Assembly: GCF_004014855.1 (NCBI RefSeq)
Contig: NZ_CP034930.1
Location: 2,957,716-3,021,715 of the forward strand
Reading direction: 5' to 3'
Source of the DNA: Apibacter raozihei
Lineage (GTDB): Bacteria > Bacteroidota > Bacteroidia > Flavobacteriales > Weeksellaceae
DNA: 64,000 bases
Part shown: in pieces, positions 26,211 through 35,426 of the stretch
Numbering within the stretch: the stretch's first letter is position 1
How the letters are laid out: each line of letters opens with the position of its first letter
Made by a program: the position numbers and the translations under genes
Notes under the pieces: model-generated
Told to the model about the DNA's origin: nothing
What the model saw: the letters and a program-made list of their open reading frames with translations, nothing else
Databases searched by the model: none

Positions 26211-26687
26211 ATGGCACTTAAAGAAATGGTAGTACAGGGAGCAACCTGTACCTGTGAATTTGGCACCGGTACGGATACGCTCAAAGTACTTACACAAGGC
26301 AAATATTATCTTAATGACCACGAAGCGAAAAATAAATTAGCAGCTACCCATAAAGATGTAGGTACTACTTTTGAAAAAAACACGTTCGGTTCATGCAAAA
26401 AAATGAATAATAATCCCTGTACCAGTACAGTCGTACAATGGAGCGGATTTTATGAAAAAGTAAAATATTCACCCCCGGAAGGTTATATCCTTCTTGAAGA
26501 TAGTAAAGCAACCTGCCCAGTGGGCGGAAATAACTGTATAAGCATTATGAACAGCGGACAACAGGCAGAACCTTCTAAACAAAATTTTAAAAATGCAGAC
26601 GAGGAATTATTATCTCATATTCTTCCTGTTATTGATATGAAAAATTTTGAAAAAATAGATCCGTATGATTTTTTAAAAGTTGAGTAA
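26211..26687 (+). CDS. DUF4280 PAAR-like protein
   Basis: 158 residues. The start MALKEMVVQGATCTCEFGTG, the internal CKKMNNNPC and the C-terminal KATCPVGGNNCISIMNSGQQ are the features of DUF4280, a PAAR-like family. PAAR proteins form the sharpened tip of contractile secretion spikes (type VI systems or related) and carry effectors. It lies 2 bp before the large gene at 26690, as expected for a tip and its cargo. No tube, sheath or baseplate genes are in this window, so it is an orphan delivery module served by machinery elsewhere. Confidence 0.82.
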   Translation: MALKEMVVQGATCTCEFGTGTDTLKVLTQGKYYLNDHEAKNKLAATHKDVGTTFEKNTFGSCKKMNNNPCTSTVVQWSGFYEKVKYSPPEGYILLEDSKATCPVGGNNCISIMNSGQQAEPSKQNFKNADEELLSHILPVIDMKNFEKIDPYDFLKVE

Positions 26688-26689
26688 CT

Positions 26690-29600
26690 ATGGGGAATGA
26701 TATAAGGAAGGGAATCAAGGGCTGTTATTATCAATTGCCTGAAAAACAAAGCCATGTTATTCTTTTGAGTCCCGGTGAGGTAATTTACCTTCTGGCAGGA
26801 AGAAAAAACCGTTTTTATCTTGAAGATACGGATTCCATTTTAGGGCCGGAAACTAAAAACAGAGAAGCAACCATAAAAAAAGCCAAATGGGCGTTTATGC
26901 TGGCGTATTATTGGCAAGAAGCTAAAGAAACCAAAAAAGGACAAGAACTACCTTTATGGGCAAGCCTGGAAGGAGGATCTGAGTTTGTAAATGACTTAGG
27001 TATAGGAAAACAATATAAAGAAGGATCTTATATGGAAATAACTCCTGCATTAGATGATGTCTGGATAGGATATTTTTACCGGATGGAGGTCTTTAACTAT
27101 ACGCCCGGTACCGGGTTAAACTTTGATTTTATGGTTCTGGATAAACCTAAAATCCGTATGGTTTATTTTGATAAGCAGATCCTAAAACCTGTACATAAAG
27201 GGTTTAGCATAGATGATGGCTATTACTGTTATGGAGAAGTTATTACCTTGTATGTAAATACCCATCTTCTCCCTATGGAGATACACCCATTTTATCATGA
27301 CAAATACGGGAAAATAGAAACTGAAGAATCGTTTAAAAATTTAATTATCGAAGTATACCTAACTAACGATACTCATAAAAAATTATTAGAAGAACCCATC
27401 AAATCCGGAAGTTTACAGGATTATTTAGCTAATGAGCACAATACAACCTCAAATAAAAAAACTGCTACAGCGGCTAACTTAGACTTTAAAGTCCCCCTTT
27501 TAATAGACTTTAAATGGAAGGATACGTTACACACCCGGAGCGAACGGGTCAAACATTATTCCGTTTATGTGGTAATTAAAAATACGGAAACAGGAGCTAC
27601 GTATGAGTATACTCCCAATATGACAAACATTCTTAGAATTGCAAAATCTAACCGGGATTTTGAAAATGAAGAGGTAGACAGTTTATTTTCTGTTAAATAT
27701 GATTCTATGGATACCATTCTTGGACAGCTGGAGGCCAAGAAAAACAATATGATACAGTACATTGGGGATATAGAATATAACAGAAAGGAAAGTAATCCGT
27801 GTGCCTATTCTGTAATAACGGTAAACGACGGAGAGAAAGATCTTGAACTATTTAATGAATATACACTAAACGATAAGGTTGATGATAAAACCCAGGGATT
27901 TGCAGATATTGTTGCCGGAGACAAAGAAAAAAAGACGGTAAAAATAACCGCTAAGTATTTAAAGCATAAGGGAGCAACACCGGAAGCCGTCAGAACCTCA
28001 AAAAACGGACACCTGTGTGAAAAAATATTGAATGACGGAGAATTCCATAGGGGTATTCACGATGTGTTTAAAATGGAATGGATTGTCGGGCAGTGGGTTC
28101 CGTCCAGAGATCCTATACTTTACTTTCAAAATCTGTATGAAAAATTAAAAATAGGAAAATTCCTTCAATTTATTCATCCTTCCCATGCCTCTTCTGCCCC
28201 CAAATTAAAACCATACACCACCGACCAGGAAGCCAAAGGTATAGAATCTCCTTATAAAGAACATTATGAAACGGTAACCGTAGCCGGCATACAAGGACTT
28301 ACCGAAAAAGATTTTTCGATTGACGAAGCCGATGATTCCATAACCCTGCAACTCAAGTACAAGTATAATAAATCTTATGATTCTCAGATAATCAACTATT
28401 TAACCGGAGAACAAAATTATTTAACCAATGGTATTTTATCAGACAATATTAAAAACCTGTGGGTGGTACGCTACCTGATTAAATGGATAAAAAATGAACC
28501 GCTGGAACAGCTGTATTTTGTTCCGGTTACCACCTGCCGCTACCCTAACCAGATAGCCAAAATCCGTGTTTTTCCGGATATGAAATGGGTAATTAACTTT
28601 AATTACAACATTAAAACGCCGCTCTATTATAAAGCCAATACAGCTTTAACAGAATATTACAGTGGGTATAATGAAGATAAGATTAATACGTCCAACAATA
28701 CTAAAAGAAAAGAGATCCTAAATAAAAGTGTCACCAATGAACTACAGAGCTTTGTAGGAAGTAAAAGCAGCTTTGGCTTATATGTAAGTTGTGAAGTAAA
28801 CGGTAACGACAAACCATTTGAAATTGGAAATGATTTTGCTGAAAAATATCGAAAAATGCTTCAGCCTTTATTTTGGATGGTAAGTAAATTAGACTCAGAT
28901 TTAGGAGTATCAAATGCACAGGCAGAACAAGCAAGTCTCTTAGCTAACCCATCTACTTCAAAAGGGCTTTTGGCTCGATTTAATAACTCTAGTTTAGCTA
29001 TGAGTTTTGAGCTAAAACCACCAAGCCTAGGCGCCGGATTGGGAATAGGTTATGCCACTTCGCAGAACGGAACAATCACCTATGAACTGGATGGAAGGAT
29101 AAAGGCTAATCCTATACTAGGAGCAAATGTAACACTGGATATTCTTGCTCTAGGAAGTAAATTTAAACCCTGGGGCGCCATAATTGATGCCTTGGATATT
29201 GCATCTTTTGTAGCTAATCTGTTTTCTGGAGGAAGGATTGAACTAGAATACAAAATAGAAATAAGATTTTATGCTGAGGTAAAGTTAGTTGGTAAAGAAA
29301 TAGGTGTAAATTCTGAAACAGGAGAAAAAAAATATGAATCTGAAGCTAAACTAACATATAATTTTTTGGATAAACAATTAAAATTCTATGGTGGATTACA
29401 AGGGAAAATATTAGGAGAATTAGAAATTAGTGCCTCAGTAAAGATTAAAGCTAATGTAAAAGATGCGAAAGGAAAACCTTTAGATGAAAAAAAACAGGTT
29501 GCTGAAGCAAGCGTAGGAGCAAAAGCTAGTTCGTATGTAAAATTAACTTGTCCTTTTGAACTCAATAAAGAGGGAAACTTAGATATAGATTTTTTCTTTT

Positions 29601-29722
29601 CAGGTATAAAACTCGAAGTTTGGTTTAAGGCAAGTTTAAATGGAGATGAAGAAAATTCTGAACCTAGTTTTACAAAAGATATACTACCTGAAATAAATAT
29701 CAAAAAAGAAATAAAATTTTAA
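26690..29722 (+). CDS. Large putative effector carried by the PAAR-like tip
   Basis: 1010 residues, no signal peptide. The N-terminal part (to about 700) is beta-rich with a GFSIDDGYYCYGEVITLYVN-type stretch and Lys/Tyr-rich repeats, consistent with a structural delivery scaffold. The C-terminal part (about 760-1010) has a Gly-rich stretch (SLGAGLGIGYATSQNGTITY), a hydrophobic segment (AIIDALDIASFVANLFSGG, about 828-846) and a lysine-rich beta region. The hydrophobic segment could insert into membranes, but no catalytic motif is seen. It is translationally coupled to a lipoprotein gene (1 bp gap) that looks like an immunity gene. A homologue of its residues about 860-910 is found as an orphan fragment at 30613-30763. 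Toxic activity is inferred from context only. Confidence 0.65.
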   Translation: MGNDIRKGIKGCYYQLPEKQSHVILLSPGEVIYLLAGRKNRFYLEDTDSILGPETKNREATIKKAKWAFMLAYYWQEAKETKKGQELPLWASLEGGSEFVNDLGIGKQYKEGSYMEITPALDDVWIGYFYRMEVFNYTPGTGLNFDFMVLDKPKIRMVYFDKQILKPVHKGFSIDDGYYCYGEVITLYVNTHLLPMEIHPFYHDKYGKIETEESFKNLIIEVYLTNDTHKKLLEEPIKSGSLQDYLANEHNTTSNKKTATAANLDFKVPLLIDFKWKDTLHTRSERVKHYSVYVVIKNTETGATYEYTPNMTNILRIAKSNRDFENEEVDSLFSVKYDSMDTILGQLEAKKNNMIQYIGDIEYNRKESNPCAYSVITVNDGEKDLELFNEYTLNDKVDDKTQGFADIVAGDKEKKTVKITAKYLKHKGATPEAVRTSKNGHLCEKILNDGEFHRGIHDVFKMEWIVGQWVPSRDPILYFQNLYEKLKIGKFLQFIHPSHASSAPKLKPYTTDQEAKGIESPYKEHYETVTVAGIQGLTEKDFSIDEADDSITLQLKYKYNKSYDSQIINYLTGEQNYLTNGILSDNIKNLWVVRYLIKWIKNEPLEQLYFVPVTTCRYPNQIAKIRVFPDMKWVINFNYNIKTPLYYKANTALTEYYSGYNEDKINTSNNTKRKEILNKSVTNELQSFVGSKSSFGLYVSCEVNGNDKPFEIGNDFAEKYRKMLQPLFWMVSKLDSDLGVSNAQAEQASLLANPSTSKGLLARFNNSSLAMSFELKPPSLGAGLGIGYATSQNGTITYELDGRIKANPILGANVTLDILALGSKFKPWGAIIDALDIASFVANLFSGGRIELEYKIEIRFYAEVKLVGKEIGVNSETGEKKYESEAKLTYNFLDKQLKFYGGLQGKILGELEISASVKIKANVKDAKGKPLDEKKQVAEASVGAKASSYVKLTCPFELNKEGNLDIDFFFSGIKLEVWFKASLNGDEENSEPSFTKDILPEINIKKEIKF

Positions 29723-29723
29723 C

Positions 29724-30599
29724 ATGAAAAACTTGATTATAATAGTAATAATAATGCTATTTTCTTGTAATAATAATGACAATAAAAACACTATAAATTC
29801 TTTAAATAAATCAATTAAATACAATACAACAATGAAACGAACATATTTTGCAGATTTTAATTTTAGTGGAGATTTTGAGATTATATTCAATGGAATATCT
29901 ATTAAAAGGAATAAACTTAATGGTGTTTCAAACGGATTAGAGTATTTAAACCCCTATATTTCACGATCTGGACAACAAAATATAACTCTTAGTATAAAAC
30001 CATTAAATAAGGGTAATAAAATTTCTATACAAGATGCTAAAGATTATTTTATTGATATTATTTACACAAATAATGGAGAGCCCTCTCCTATTCATAATGT
30101 CATGAGATGTTCATTTCCGCCTATTAGTCAACCGGTAGATTCATTAGTGTATACATGGAATTTTGATGCAGATGTTCCTTTTGAAATAAATACCTTGTCA
30201 AATGCTAAAGATTTAACGCAAGAAAATCCAGAAAAACTTTTACAAGAAGTGATAAAGAAGTATCAAGGAGTTCATAAGTTAATAAATAGTGGTAATGTTG
30301 AAGAATATATGACAATCTATAAAAAATCAAGAGAACGAGAGATGATTTCCATGTATTATGATGATATTAAACAAAAAGAATATTTAGCAGGACTTGAAAA
30401 CCGTGTATTGTTATCTAAAGGGTTTATGCAACCGTTAAATGATTTTCAATTACTAATACATCCTAACAAAAAAATTGTAAGTTTGGTTAATTCACAAGGG
30501 AAAACTCCCTTATATTCAATAGATGATAATAAAAGAATAAAAACCTATGGTTTGCAATTGTATCGTTCAATAAAAACCGGGAAATTAGAAGTTTATTAA
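29724..30599 (+). CDS. Lipoprotein, candidate immunity protein for the upstream effector
   Basis: 291 residues with a lipoprotein signal (MKNLIIIVIIMLFSC, Cys15). It starts 1 bp after the effector stop codon. The body has no domain I recognise. It contains a beta-rich first half (YFADFNFSGDFEIIFNGISI) and a helical middle (EKLLQEVIKKYQGVHKLI). Periplasmic lipoproteins directly after an effector gene are commonly its cognate immunity protein, and this one fits that pattern. The base composition is more AT-rich than the first half of the effector, as often seen for exchangeable tips. Confidence 0.6.
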   Translation: MKNLIIIVIIMLFSCNNNDNKNTINSLNKSIKYNTTMKRTYFADFNFSGDFEIIFNGISIKRNKLNGVSNGLEYLNPYISRSGQQNITLSIKPLNKGNKISIQDAKDYFIDIIYTNNGEPSPIHNVMRCSFPPISQPVDSLVYTWNFDADVPFEINTLSNAKDLTQENPEKLLQEVIKKYQGVHKLINSGNVEEYMTIYKKSREREMISMYYDDIKQKEYLAGLENRVLLSKGFMQPLNDFQLLIHPNKKIVSLVNSQGKTPLYSIDDNKRIKTYGLQLYRSIKTGKLEVY

Positions 30600-30602
30600 G
30601 TT

Positions 30603-30642
30603 CTTAGTGTGAAAATTCTATTTCCAACTTAGTGCGAAAATA
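30603..30642 (+). repeat. Imperfect 14-bp direct repeat at the junction after the lipoprotein gene
   Basis: CTTAGTGTGAAAAT at 30603-30616 recurs as CTTAGTGCGAAAAT at 30629-30642 with one mismatch. It lies where an orphan effector tail begins and may mark a recombination joint. Confidence 0.45.
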
Positions 30643-30763
30643 AAACTAGTAGGAACCGATTCCAAAGACGGAGAAACTAAGCCGGCGCATATTGCCTATA
30701 ATTTTGAAGATAAAAAATATAAAGGGGATATTGCTTTGCAAGGAGTTTTGGAAGGAAAATATT
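30613..30763 (+). pseudogene. Orphan effector C-terminal fragment
   Basis: After a TGA the frame reads KFYFQLSAKIKLVGTDSKDG, ETKPAHIAYNFEDKKYKGDI, ALQGVLEGKYL. It aligns with residues about 860-910 of the 1010-residue effector (RFYAEVKLVG...KLTYNFLDKQLKFYGGLQGKILGEL). It has no start codon and no toxin domain of its own. It looks like a displaced older tail left behind when a new tip plus immunity gene was inserted. It is joined in another frame to an hsdS fragment. Confidence 0.65.
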
Positions 30764-31011
30764 TATGCGTACTTAGTAAATCTAAGTTCAGGCGCCGCTA
30801 GAGATAATTTATCTCAAGAAAAAATTAAAAAACTACAAATTATAAAGCCTGTAAATGATATAGTCTCTAACTTTACAATAAAATAAAAGATGTTTATTTA
30901 AGATATTATAATAATTTAAAAGAAAACCAACAACTCGCCTCTTTGTGAGATTGGTTATTACCTATGCTAATGAATGGTCAGATAGGATTTAAAGATGAAA
31001 TAGAGCCTTAA
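30764..31011 (+). pseudogene. Broken 3' end of an hsdS gene
   Basis: The frame beginning YAYLVNLSSGAARDNLSQEK, IKKLQIIKPVNDIVSNF matches the end of an HsdS target recognition domain. After a 1-nt frameshift it continues NKIKDVYLRYYNNLKENQQL ASL, stop, DWLLPMLMNGQIGFKDEIEP. ENQ.LASLRDWLLPMLMNGQ is a common HsdS C-terminal end; here the Arg codon has become TGA. It differs from the intact HsdS (KKGLMQ(N/G)LFP type), so it is a relic of a second type I system. No remaining hsdM or hsdR of that system is seen. Confidence 0.7.
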
Positions 31012-31401
31012 ACATAAGTTTTATAAACCGTATTGAAAGGTATGAAAGGTACACAGAGCATTAAGCTATCCCAGATTAGGGAAGAGATGAAACGTAGGAA
31101 AACGCCAAAACAGTAATTTCCAGATAAAGTGGCTAAATTTTAAGAACAAAGGACGAAAGTTGCTCTCAATACTATTATCAGAGCGGGCTGGCATAAGAAT
31201 GTAATAAAATAATACTAAATTAAAAAAATAACAACTAAACTAGGAACCACTGTAAACAACAAGAATACAACTTTAACAATAGGACTAAAATGATACTAGG
31301 ACAATATGATAGTTTAGAAAAGTCTAAAGATAAAAATTATAGAGTTTCATTCTTACTAAACTGTATGGTTGGATTTCCTGAAGTATAAATACACAAGCTT
31401 T
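31012..31401. other. 390 bp gap with coding-like scraps before mcrB
   Basis: Plus-strand scraps include MKGTQSIKLSQIREEMKRRK (31041-31115) and, after a stop, QRTKVALNTIIRAGWHKNVI (31145-31210). A 32-codon frame runs at 31290-31388 (MILGQYDSLEKSKDKNYRVS). None is recognised. They are probably debris from the same rearrangement that left the hsdS end. Confidence 0.3.
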
Positions 31402-33090
31402 ATGAAAGATAGATACTGGCATATACAAATGTTTCTTCCGGAAGGAAAAGGAGGAACAAAAATAGACTCTTCTCTTATGCTGAAGGAAGAAAAAGCTATA
31501 ATAGGAACTGGAGATTGGGATGATATTCAATGTAGACATTTTAAAGGAGAACAAGACGGCCTAAGAATCGGGGATGTTATAATGGTTCGGGAAGGAAGTC
31601 GCCCTTTAGCCCTATGTGAAATAATAAGTAATTATTTTCATTCGGATGAACTATCAAATAACTATTTGAACTCTTGGTTTCGATATGTGGAGGTTCTAGA
31701 CTGGGCCGATCAAGATGAATCGAGTTCTCTATTTTCGCAAGGCACATTAAAAAAATTATATAAAACATCTGATACTCGTTCTTGGAACTATATTAATGAG
31801 TGGTATAAAAAAGTCTTATTAAGAATGAAAGAACAAAAAACACAAAAAATAGTTGAACTTTTACTGAATAAAAATCAAATCATACTTCAAGGAGCACCCG
31901 GAACAGGTAAAACATATCTTGCAAAAGATATTGCGGAAAAGATGATATTTGATAATACGATATCAGCAGATAAAAAAGTACAATCTGAAAAATTAAAGAA
32001 TAACAATCAGTTTAAATTAGTACAATTCCATCCCTCTTATTCGTACGAAGATTTCGTACGTGGTATCGTAGTAAATACAGATAATGGCGTAGCTGAGTAT
32101 ATTAACCAAAATAAAATATTAGGTGAATTTGCTAGAGAAGCATATAATAATCTGCTTGATAGTCAAAAAACAGAAGAAGAAATTTCTAAGAAAGAATGGG
32201 TGGCAGATCAATTTGAGAAATTTGTAGATTTTATCAGTGAAAAAGTTGTTTCGAATTTGGAAGACAATTATCAGTTAACAGACCATGTTAATATCATTGC
32301 TGTGGAGAATGATGCTTTTCGTTATACTGGTAATAATTGGAAGCATGGCTCAAACAGAATGTTATTTAGAGATATAATACAGGCATTTTTAGATGGTAAT
32401 AAAACTCGGCAGGATATAAAAAACAATAACAATTTGTCTGGTTTGGCAAAACAACATGCTAGTTATTATATAAGAGCTTTAGATCATTTCAGAGAATATT
32501 TGAATGACCTAAAGATCACTTATACAGATTCCTCTAAAAATAGAGTAAAACTCAATAATTATGTTCTTATCATAGATGAAATAAACAGAGCTAATCTTTC
32601 TGCTGTATTGGGAGAGTTGCTCTATGCTCTTGAATATCGTGGAGAAATAGTAGAAAGTATGTATGCTATTGATGGGGATAATGAATTGATATTGCCTTCT
32701 AACCTTTACATTATCGGAACTATGAATACTGCTGACCGAAGTGTGGGACAAATAGACTATGCTATTCGTCGTAGATTTGCTTTTGTAGATATGCTGCCCA
32801 CTATATTAGAGGTAGATGGTTTTGATTCTGATTTATTCAGGGAAATATCAAAACTTTTCATCCAAAACATAGAAGAATACATAAATGACACTACTGTTAT
32901 ATTATTGCCTTCCGATCATTTATCAAGTGAATTTCGTCCGGAAGATGTCTGGATAGGGCATAGTTATTTTGTTATGAAAGATAACAGAGAGTTACGGTTA
33001 AAATATGAAATTATTCCTATTTTAAAAGAGTATCTTAAAGACGGGATATTGAAAGATTCTGCAAAAGAAATAATCCAAAACCTGGTATAA
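31402..33090 (+). CDS. mcrB: McrB-type AAA+ GTPase of a modification-dependent restriction system
   Basis: The ATG at 31402 (MKDRYWHIQMFLPEGKGG) gives 562 residues; the open frame begins earlier only at a TTG. The N-terminal domain (about 1-130: YWHIQMFLP...GTGDWDD...LRIGDVIMVREG.RPLALCEI) resembles PUA/EVE-like readers of modified bases. The AAA+ core has Walker A QGAPGTGKT (about 162-170), Walker B VLIIDEINRANLSAVLGELL (about 388-407), and the McrB motif MNTADRSVGQIDYAIRRRF (about 440-458), the NTxD-type signature that confers GTP preference in the family. McrB translocates and activates McrC on DNA with modified cytosines. mcrC starts on the next base. Confidence 0.93.
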   Translation: MKDRYWHIQMFLPEGKGGTKIDSSLMLKEEKAIIGTGDWDDIQCRHFKGEQDGLRIGDVIMVREGSRPLALCEIISNYFHSDELSNNYLNSWFRYVEVLDWADQDESSSLFSQGTLKKLYKTSDTRSWNYINEWYKKVLLRMKEQKTQKIVELLLNKNQIILQGAPGTGKTYLAKDIAEKMIFDNTISADKKVQSEKLKNNNQFKLVQFHPSYSYEDFVRGIVVNTDNGVAEYINQNKILGEFAREAYNNLLDSQKTEEEISKKEWVADQFEKFVDFISEKVVSNLEDNYQLTDHVNIIAVENDAFRYTGNNWKHGSNRMLFRDIIQAFLDGNKTRQDIKNNNNLSGLAKQHASYYIRALDHFREYLNDLKITYTDSSKNRVKLNNYVLIIDEINRANLSAVLGELLYALEYRGEIVESMYAIDGDNELILPSNLYIIGTMNTADRSVGQIDYAIRRRFAFVDMLPTILEVDGFDSDLFREISKLFIQNIEEYINDTTVILLPSDHLSSEFRPEDVWIGHSYFVMKDNRELRLKYEIIPILKEYLKDGILKDSAKEIIQNLV

Positions 33091-34410
33091 ATGATTTTTC
33101 TGTTTGAGCAATACGGCTATAAACGCAGCGGATTTTATCTACAACATATTGAAGAGAATGAAGCGATTAAAATAATACAAAAACTTTCATCTCTTAAAGA
33201 ATGTGGATTTAGAAAAACTGTAAGCCGATACAAACAAGATGCCTTATGCCTGAATATCGATTATGATGAAAAAGAACAACATTTCCATTTTGAGACTTCT
33301 TATTTTGTAGGGGTAGACTGGATCATTCCCAACCAACAAGCCGTATACGTTCAGCCCAAGATGAATAAGGAGGAAATTCAGGTTGATTATCTATCCATGT
33401 TGTTTGAAGCCATGCAGGAACCTGAAAACTTCAACCATCTTGAGGGTTTATTGGATATTGATTTTGATAAACCTTACATAGAAATAGAGCAAAAAATCGA
33501 TATTCTATCACCCTTTTTATTGATTCAGTTCATTCAGGTATTGAAAAATATTGTTCGTAAAGGATTGAAGAAATCTTACTTTCAAGTCACAGAAAACTTT
33601 GAAGCGAAAGTGAAAGGTAAAATACTAGTTCATAAAACATTAAAAACAAATGTTTTAAAAAACAAACTCACAAAAACAGTATGTCAGTATGAGAAATTTG
33701 GCATAAATAATGAGGAAAACAAAATTTTGAAAAGAGCTTTTCACTTTGCAAAATATGCGATTTTATCATATAAAGGGATTAAAGAAGAAGAAATTCAACA
33801 TATTATAAATTATATAAACCCTGCTTTCGAGAATATTACAGACGATGTAAATTTGAATAAACTTAAGATATTCAAACCTAATCCAATGTACAAAGAATAT
33901 GAACATGGATTAAAGTTGGCTTTGTTAATCTTAAAAAGATATTCATATAATATTCAAAATACAGCATTAATAGATAAGGTAAAGACTCCTCCTTACTGGA
34001 TAGATATGAGTAAATTATTTGAATTGTATGTTTTTAAGAAGTTACGAGATATTTTTCCAAAACAAGGAGAACTAACCTATCATTTAAAAACCAATCGCCA
34101 GGAATTAGATTTTCTATTGAACCATACCGATGTAGATGGAAATAAACTTCAACTGGTTATTGATGCTAAATACAAGCCCCGTTATGAGAATGAAAATATT
34201 TCTACAGATGATGCCAGGCAAATTAGTGGTTATGCGCGATTGAAAAGCATATATGAAAATCTTAAAGTGGATAAAAATAAACTGATAGATTGTTTGGTTA
34301 TATATTCTGATACATCAGATATTTATGAATTAAAGAAAGAGAAACTTATATCTATAGAAGACAAGAACTATCAGAACTTTTATAAAATAGGAATTGGCTT
34401 ACCAAAATAA
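33091..34410 (+). CDS. mcrC: McrC endonuclease subunit
   Basis: 439 residues, its ATG directly following the mcrB stop. The N-terminal half is the McrB-contacting domain (YGYKRSGFYLQH..., VGVDWIIPNQQAVYVQPKM). The C-terminal PD-(D/E)xK nuclease is seen as ELDFLL (about 336-341) followed by LVIDAKYKPRYENENISTDD (about 351-370), with Asp337, Asp354 and Lys356 as metal/catalytic candidates. It cuts DNA bearing modified bases when driven by McrB. It is the last gene of the pair; the next gene lies on the opposite strand, converging with a 75 bp gap. Confidence 0.92.
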   Translation: MIFLFEQYGYKRSGFYLQHIEENEAIKIIQKLSSLKECGFRKTVSRYKQDALCLNIDYDEKEQHFHFETSYFVGVDWIIPNQQAVYVQPKMNKEEIQVDYLSMLFEAMQEPENFNHLEGLLDIDFDKPYIEIEQKIDILSPFLLIQFIQVLKNIVRKGLKKSYFQVTENFEAKVKGKILVHKTLKTNVLKNKLTKTVCQYEKFGINNEENKILKRAFHFAKYAILSYKGIKEEEIQHIINYINPAFENITDDVNLNKLKIFKPNPMYKEYEHGLKLALLILKRYSYNIQNTALIDKVKTPPYWIDMSKLFELYVFKKLRDIFPKQGELTYHLKTNRQELDFLLNHTDVDGNKLQLVIDAKYKPRYENENISTDDARQISGYARLKSIYENLKVDKNKLIDCLVIYSDTSDIYELKKEKLISIEDKNYQNFYKIGIGLPK

Positions 34411-34485
34411 GAAGAGCTTATCTGAATTAAACCAAATTTAATCTTAGCAATTTCATATTGTAATACCAATAGAAAAACTTTTTCA

Positions 34486-35364
34486 TTACTTCATCTCCCC
34501 GTATTCTTTAATCTTCTTTAGACAAATCTGTTGGGTAATATCCATAAGTAACTCCACTTTGGGGATAAGTGCATCAATATCCTCTTTGGTAACTACAAAG
34601 TCCGGATTATAACGGGCTTCTACATACGCGGCTTTTACTAAATGAAACAACCTTTTTTCTTCTGCTGTGTGTAGAGGGAAAACCTTAGCCAGTTCTTCGG
34701 AATATTTTTTTACTGAGGAAGATAATTTGGCCAGATTGTGCTGTTTATTATTCCGAAGGGTAAAAACCAACCGTATCGCGTAATAACAGTTTTCGCAAGC
34801 CTGATGAAGATTAAATATTGAATCTTTATATAATTTTTCATTATAACACAAATGTGCTACCTTAAATTTATTTGCTGCATTCTCAAATTTTTCTTCAAAA
34901 TACTCTTGTGCCTGTTTTTGTATTTCATCGTACCGGAGCTTTCTTCTTCGGGCCAGCTTAAAATTTCCGCTATCATACAAAACCACTCCTTCCTGTTTAA
35001 TCTGGGTATAAAAATATCGTCCTTCTTCCAGATCTTTGTTCAGCTTTTTTATATCGTCGTTTATAAATTGTACGGGTGTTTGTTTTTCGGGATTTCGGTA
35101 GTATTTATCGTCTACCTGATCCAGAATGCGTCCTGCATCTTTATCGGATATATGGTGAGTAGCCACCAGGATATCATAATCGCTCATATAGGAAGTGGGT
35201 ATACCAAATTCTATGCGTTCATCATAGTCTACATATTCATTTCTTGCATAACTTCCATACAGGATAATCATTTCCGCCTGCGGAAGTCTCTTACGTATTT
35301 CGGTTACCAGATTATTGATGTCTTCCTGCTTGCGTTTGGGAAGATAGGCTATGGACTTTTTCAT
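34486..35364 (-). CDS. Nucleotidyltransferase-HEPN fusion protein (MNT-HEPN)
   Basis: 292 residues. The N-terminal minimal nucleotidyltransferase shows GSYARNE (37-43) and SDYDILV with Asp62/Asp64 (the GSx...DxD core). The C-terminal HEPN domain shows helices around FNLHQACENCYYAIRLV and the RNase-type motif Arg204-x4-His209 (RNNKQH). As two separate proteins, HEPN and MNT form toxin-antitoxin pairs in which MNT AMPylates HEPN; here they are fused. Such fusions are common in Bacteroidota and their role is not settled. It lies beside McrBC, converging with it, in the restriction island. A TATTTTTG box on the minus strand at 35426-35419 is its likely promoter. Confidence 0.8.
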   Translation of the reverse strand: MKKSIAYLPKRKQEDINNLVTEIRKRLPQAEMIILYGSYARNEYVDYDERIEFGIPTSYMSDYDILVATHHISDKDAGRILDQVDDKYYRNPEKQTPVQFINDDIKKLNKDLEEGRYFYTQIKQEGVVLYDSGNFKLARRRKLRYDEIQKQAQEYFEEKFENAANKFKVAHLCYNEKLYKDSIFNLHQACENCYYAIRLVFTLRNNKQHNLAKLSSSVKKYSEELAKVFPLHTAEEKRLFHLVKAAYVEARYNPDFVVTKEDIDALIPKVELLMDITQQICLKKIKEYGEMK

Positions 35365-35418
35365 CTGCGGGTGTCTTCGTTTCTGTTTTTTCTTACTCGT
35401 GTACAGCTTTTGATATTA

Positions 35419-35426
35419 CAAAAATA
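35419..35426 (-). promoter_or_regulatory. TAnnTTTG box upstream of the MNT-HEPN gene
   Basis: The minus strand reads TATTTTTG, 55 bp before the start codon. Confidence 0.4.

Noticed and set aside
31290-31388. 32-codon frame MILGQYDSLEKSKDK just before mcrB
   Set aside because: Too short, and its start context is not distinguished; left as part of the gap.
14957-35364. Possible integrative element with integrase and attachment sites
   Set aside because: No integrase, transposase or matching terminal repeats were found by eye; variable genes alone do not prove an element.
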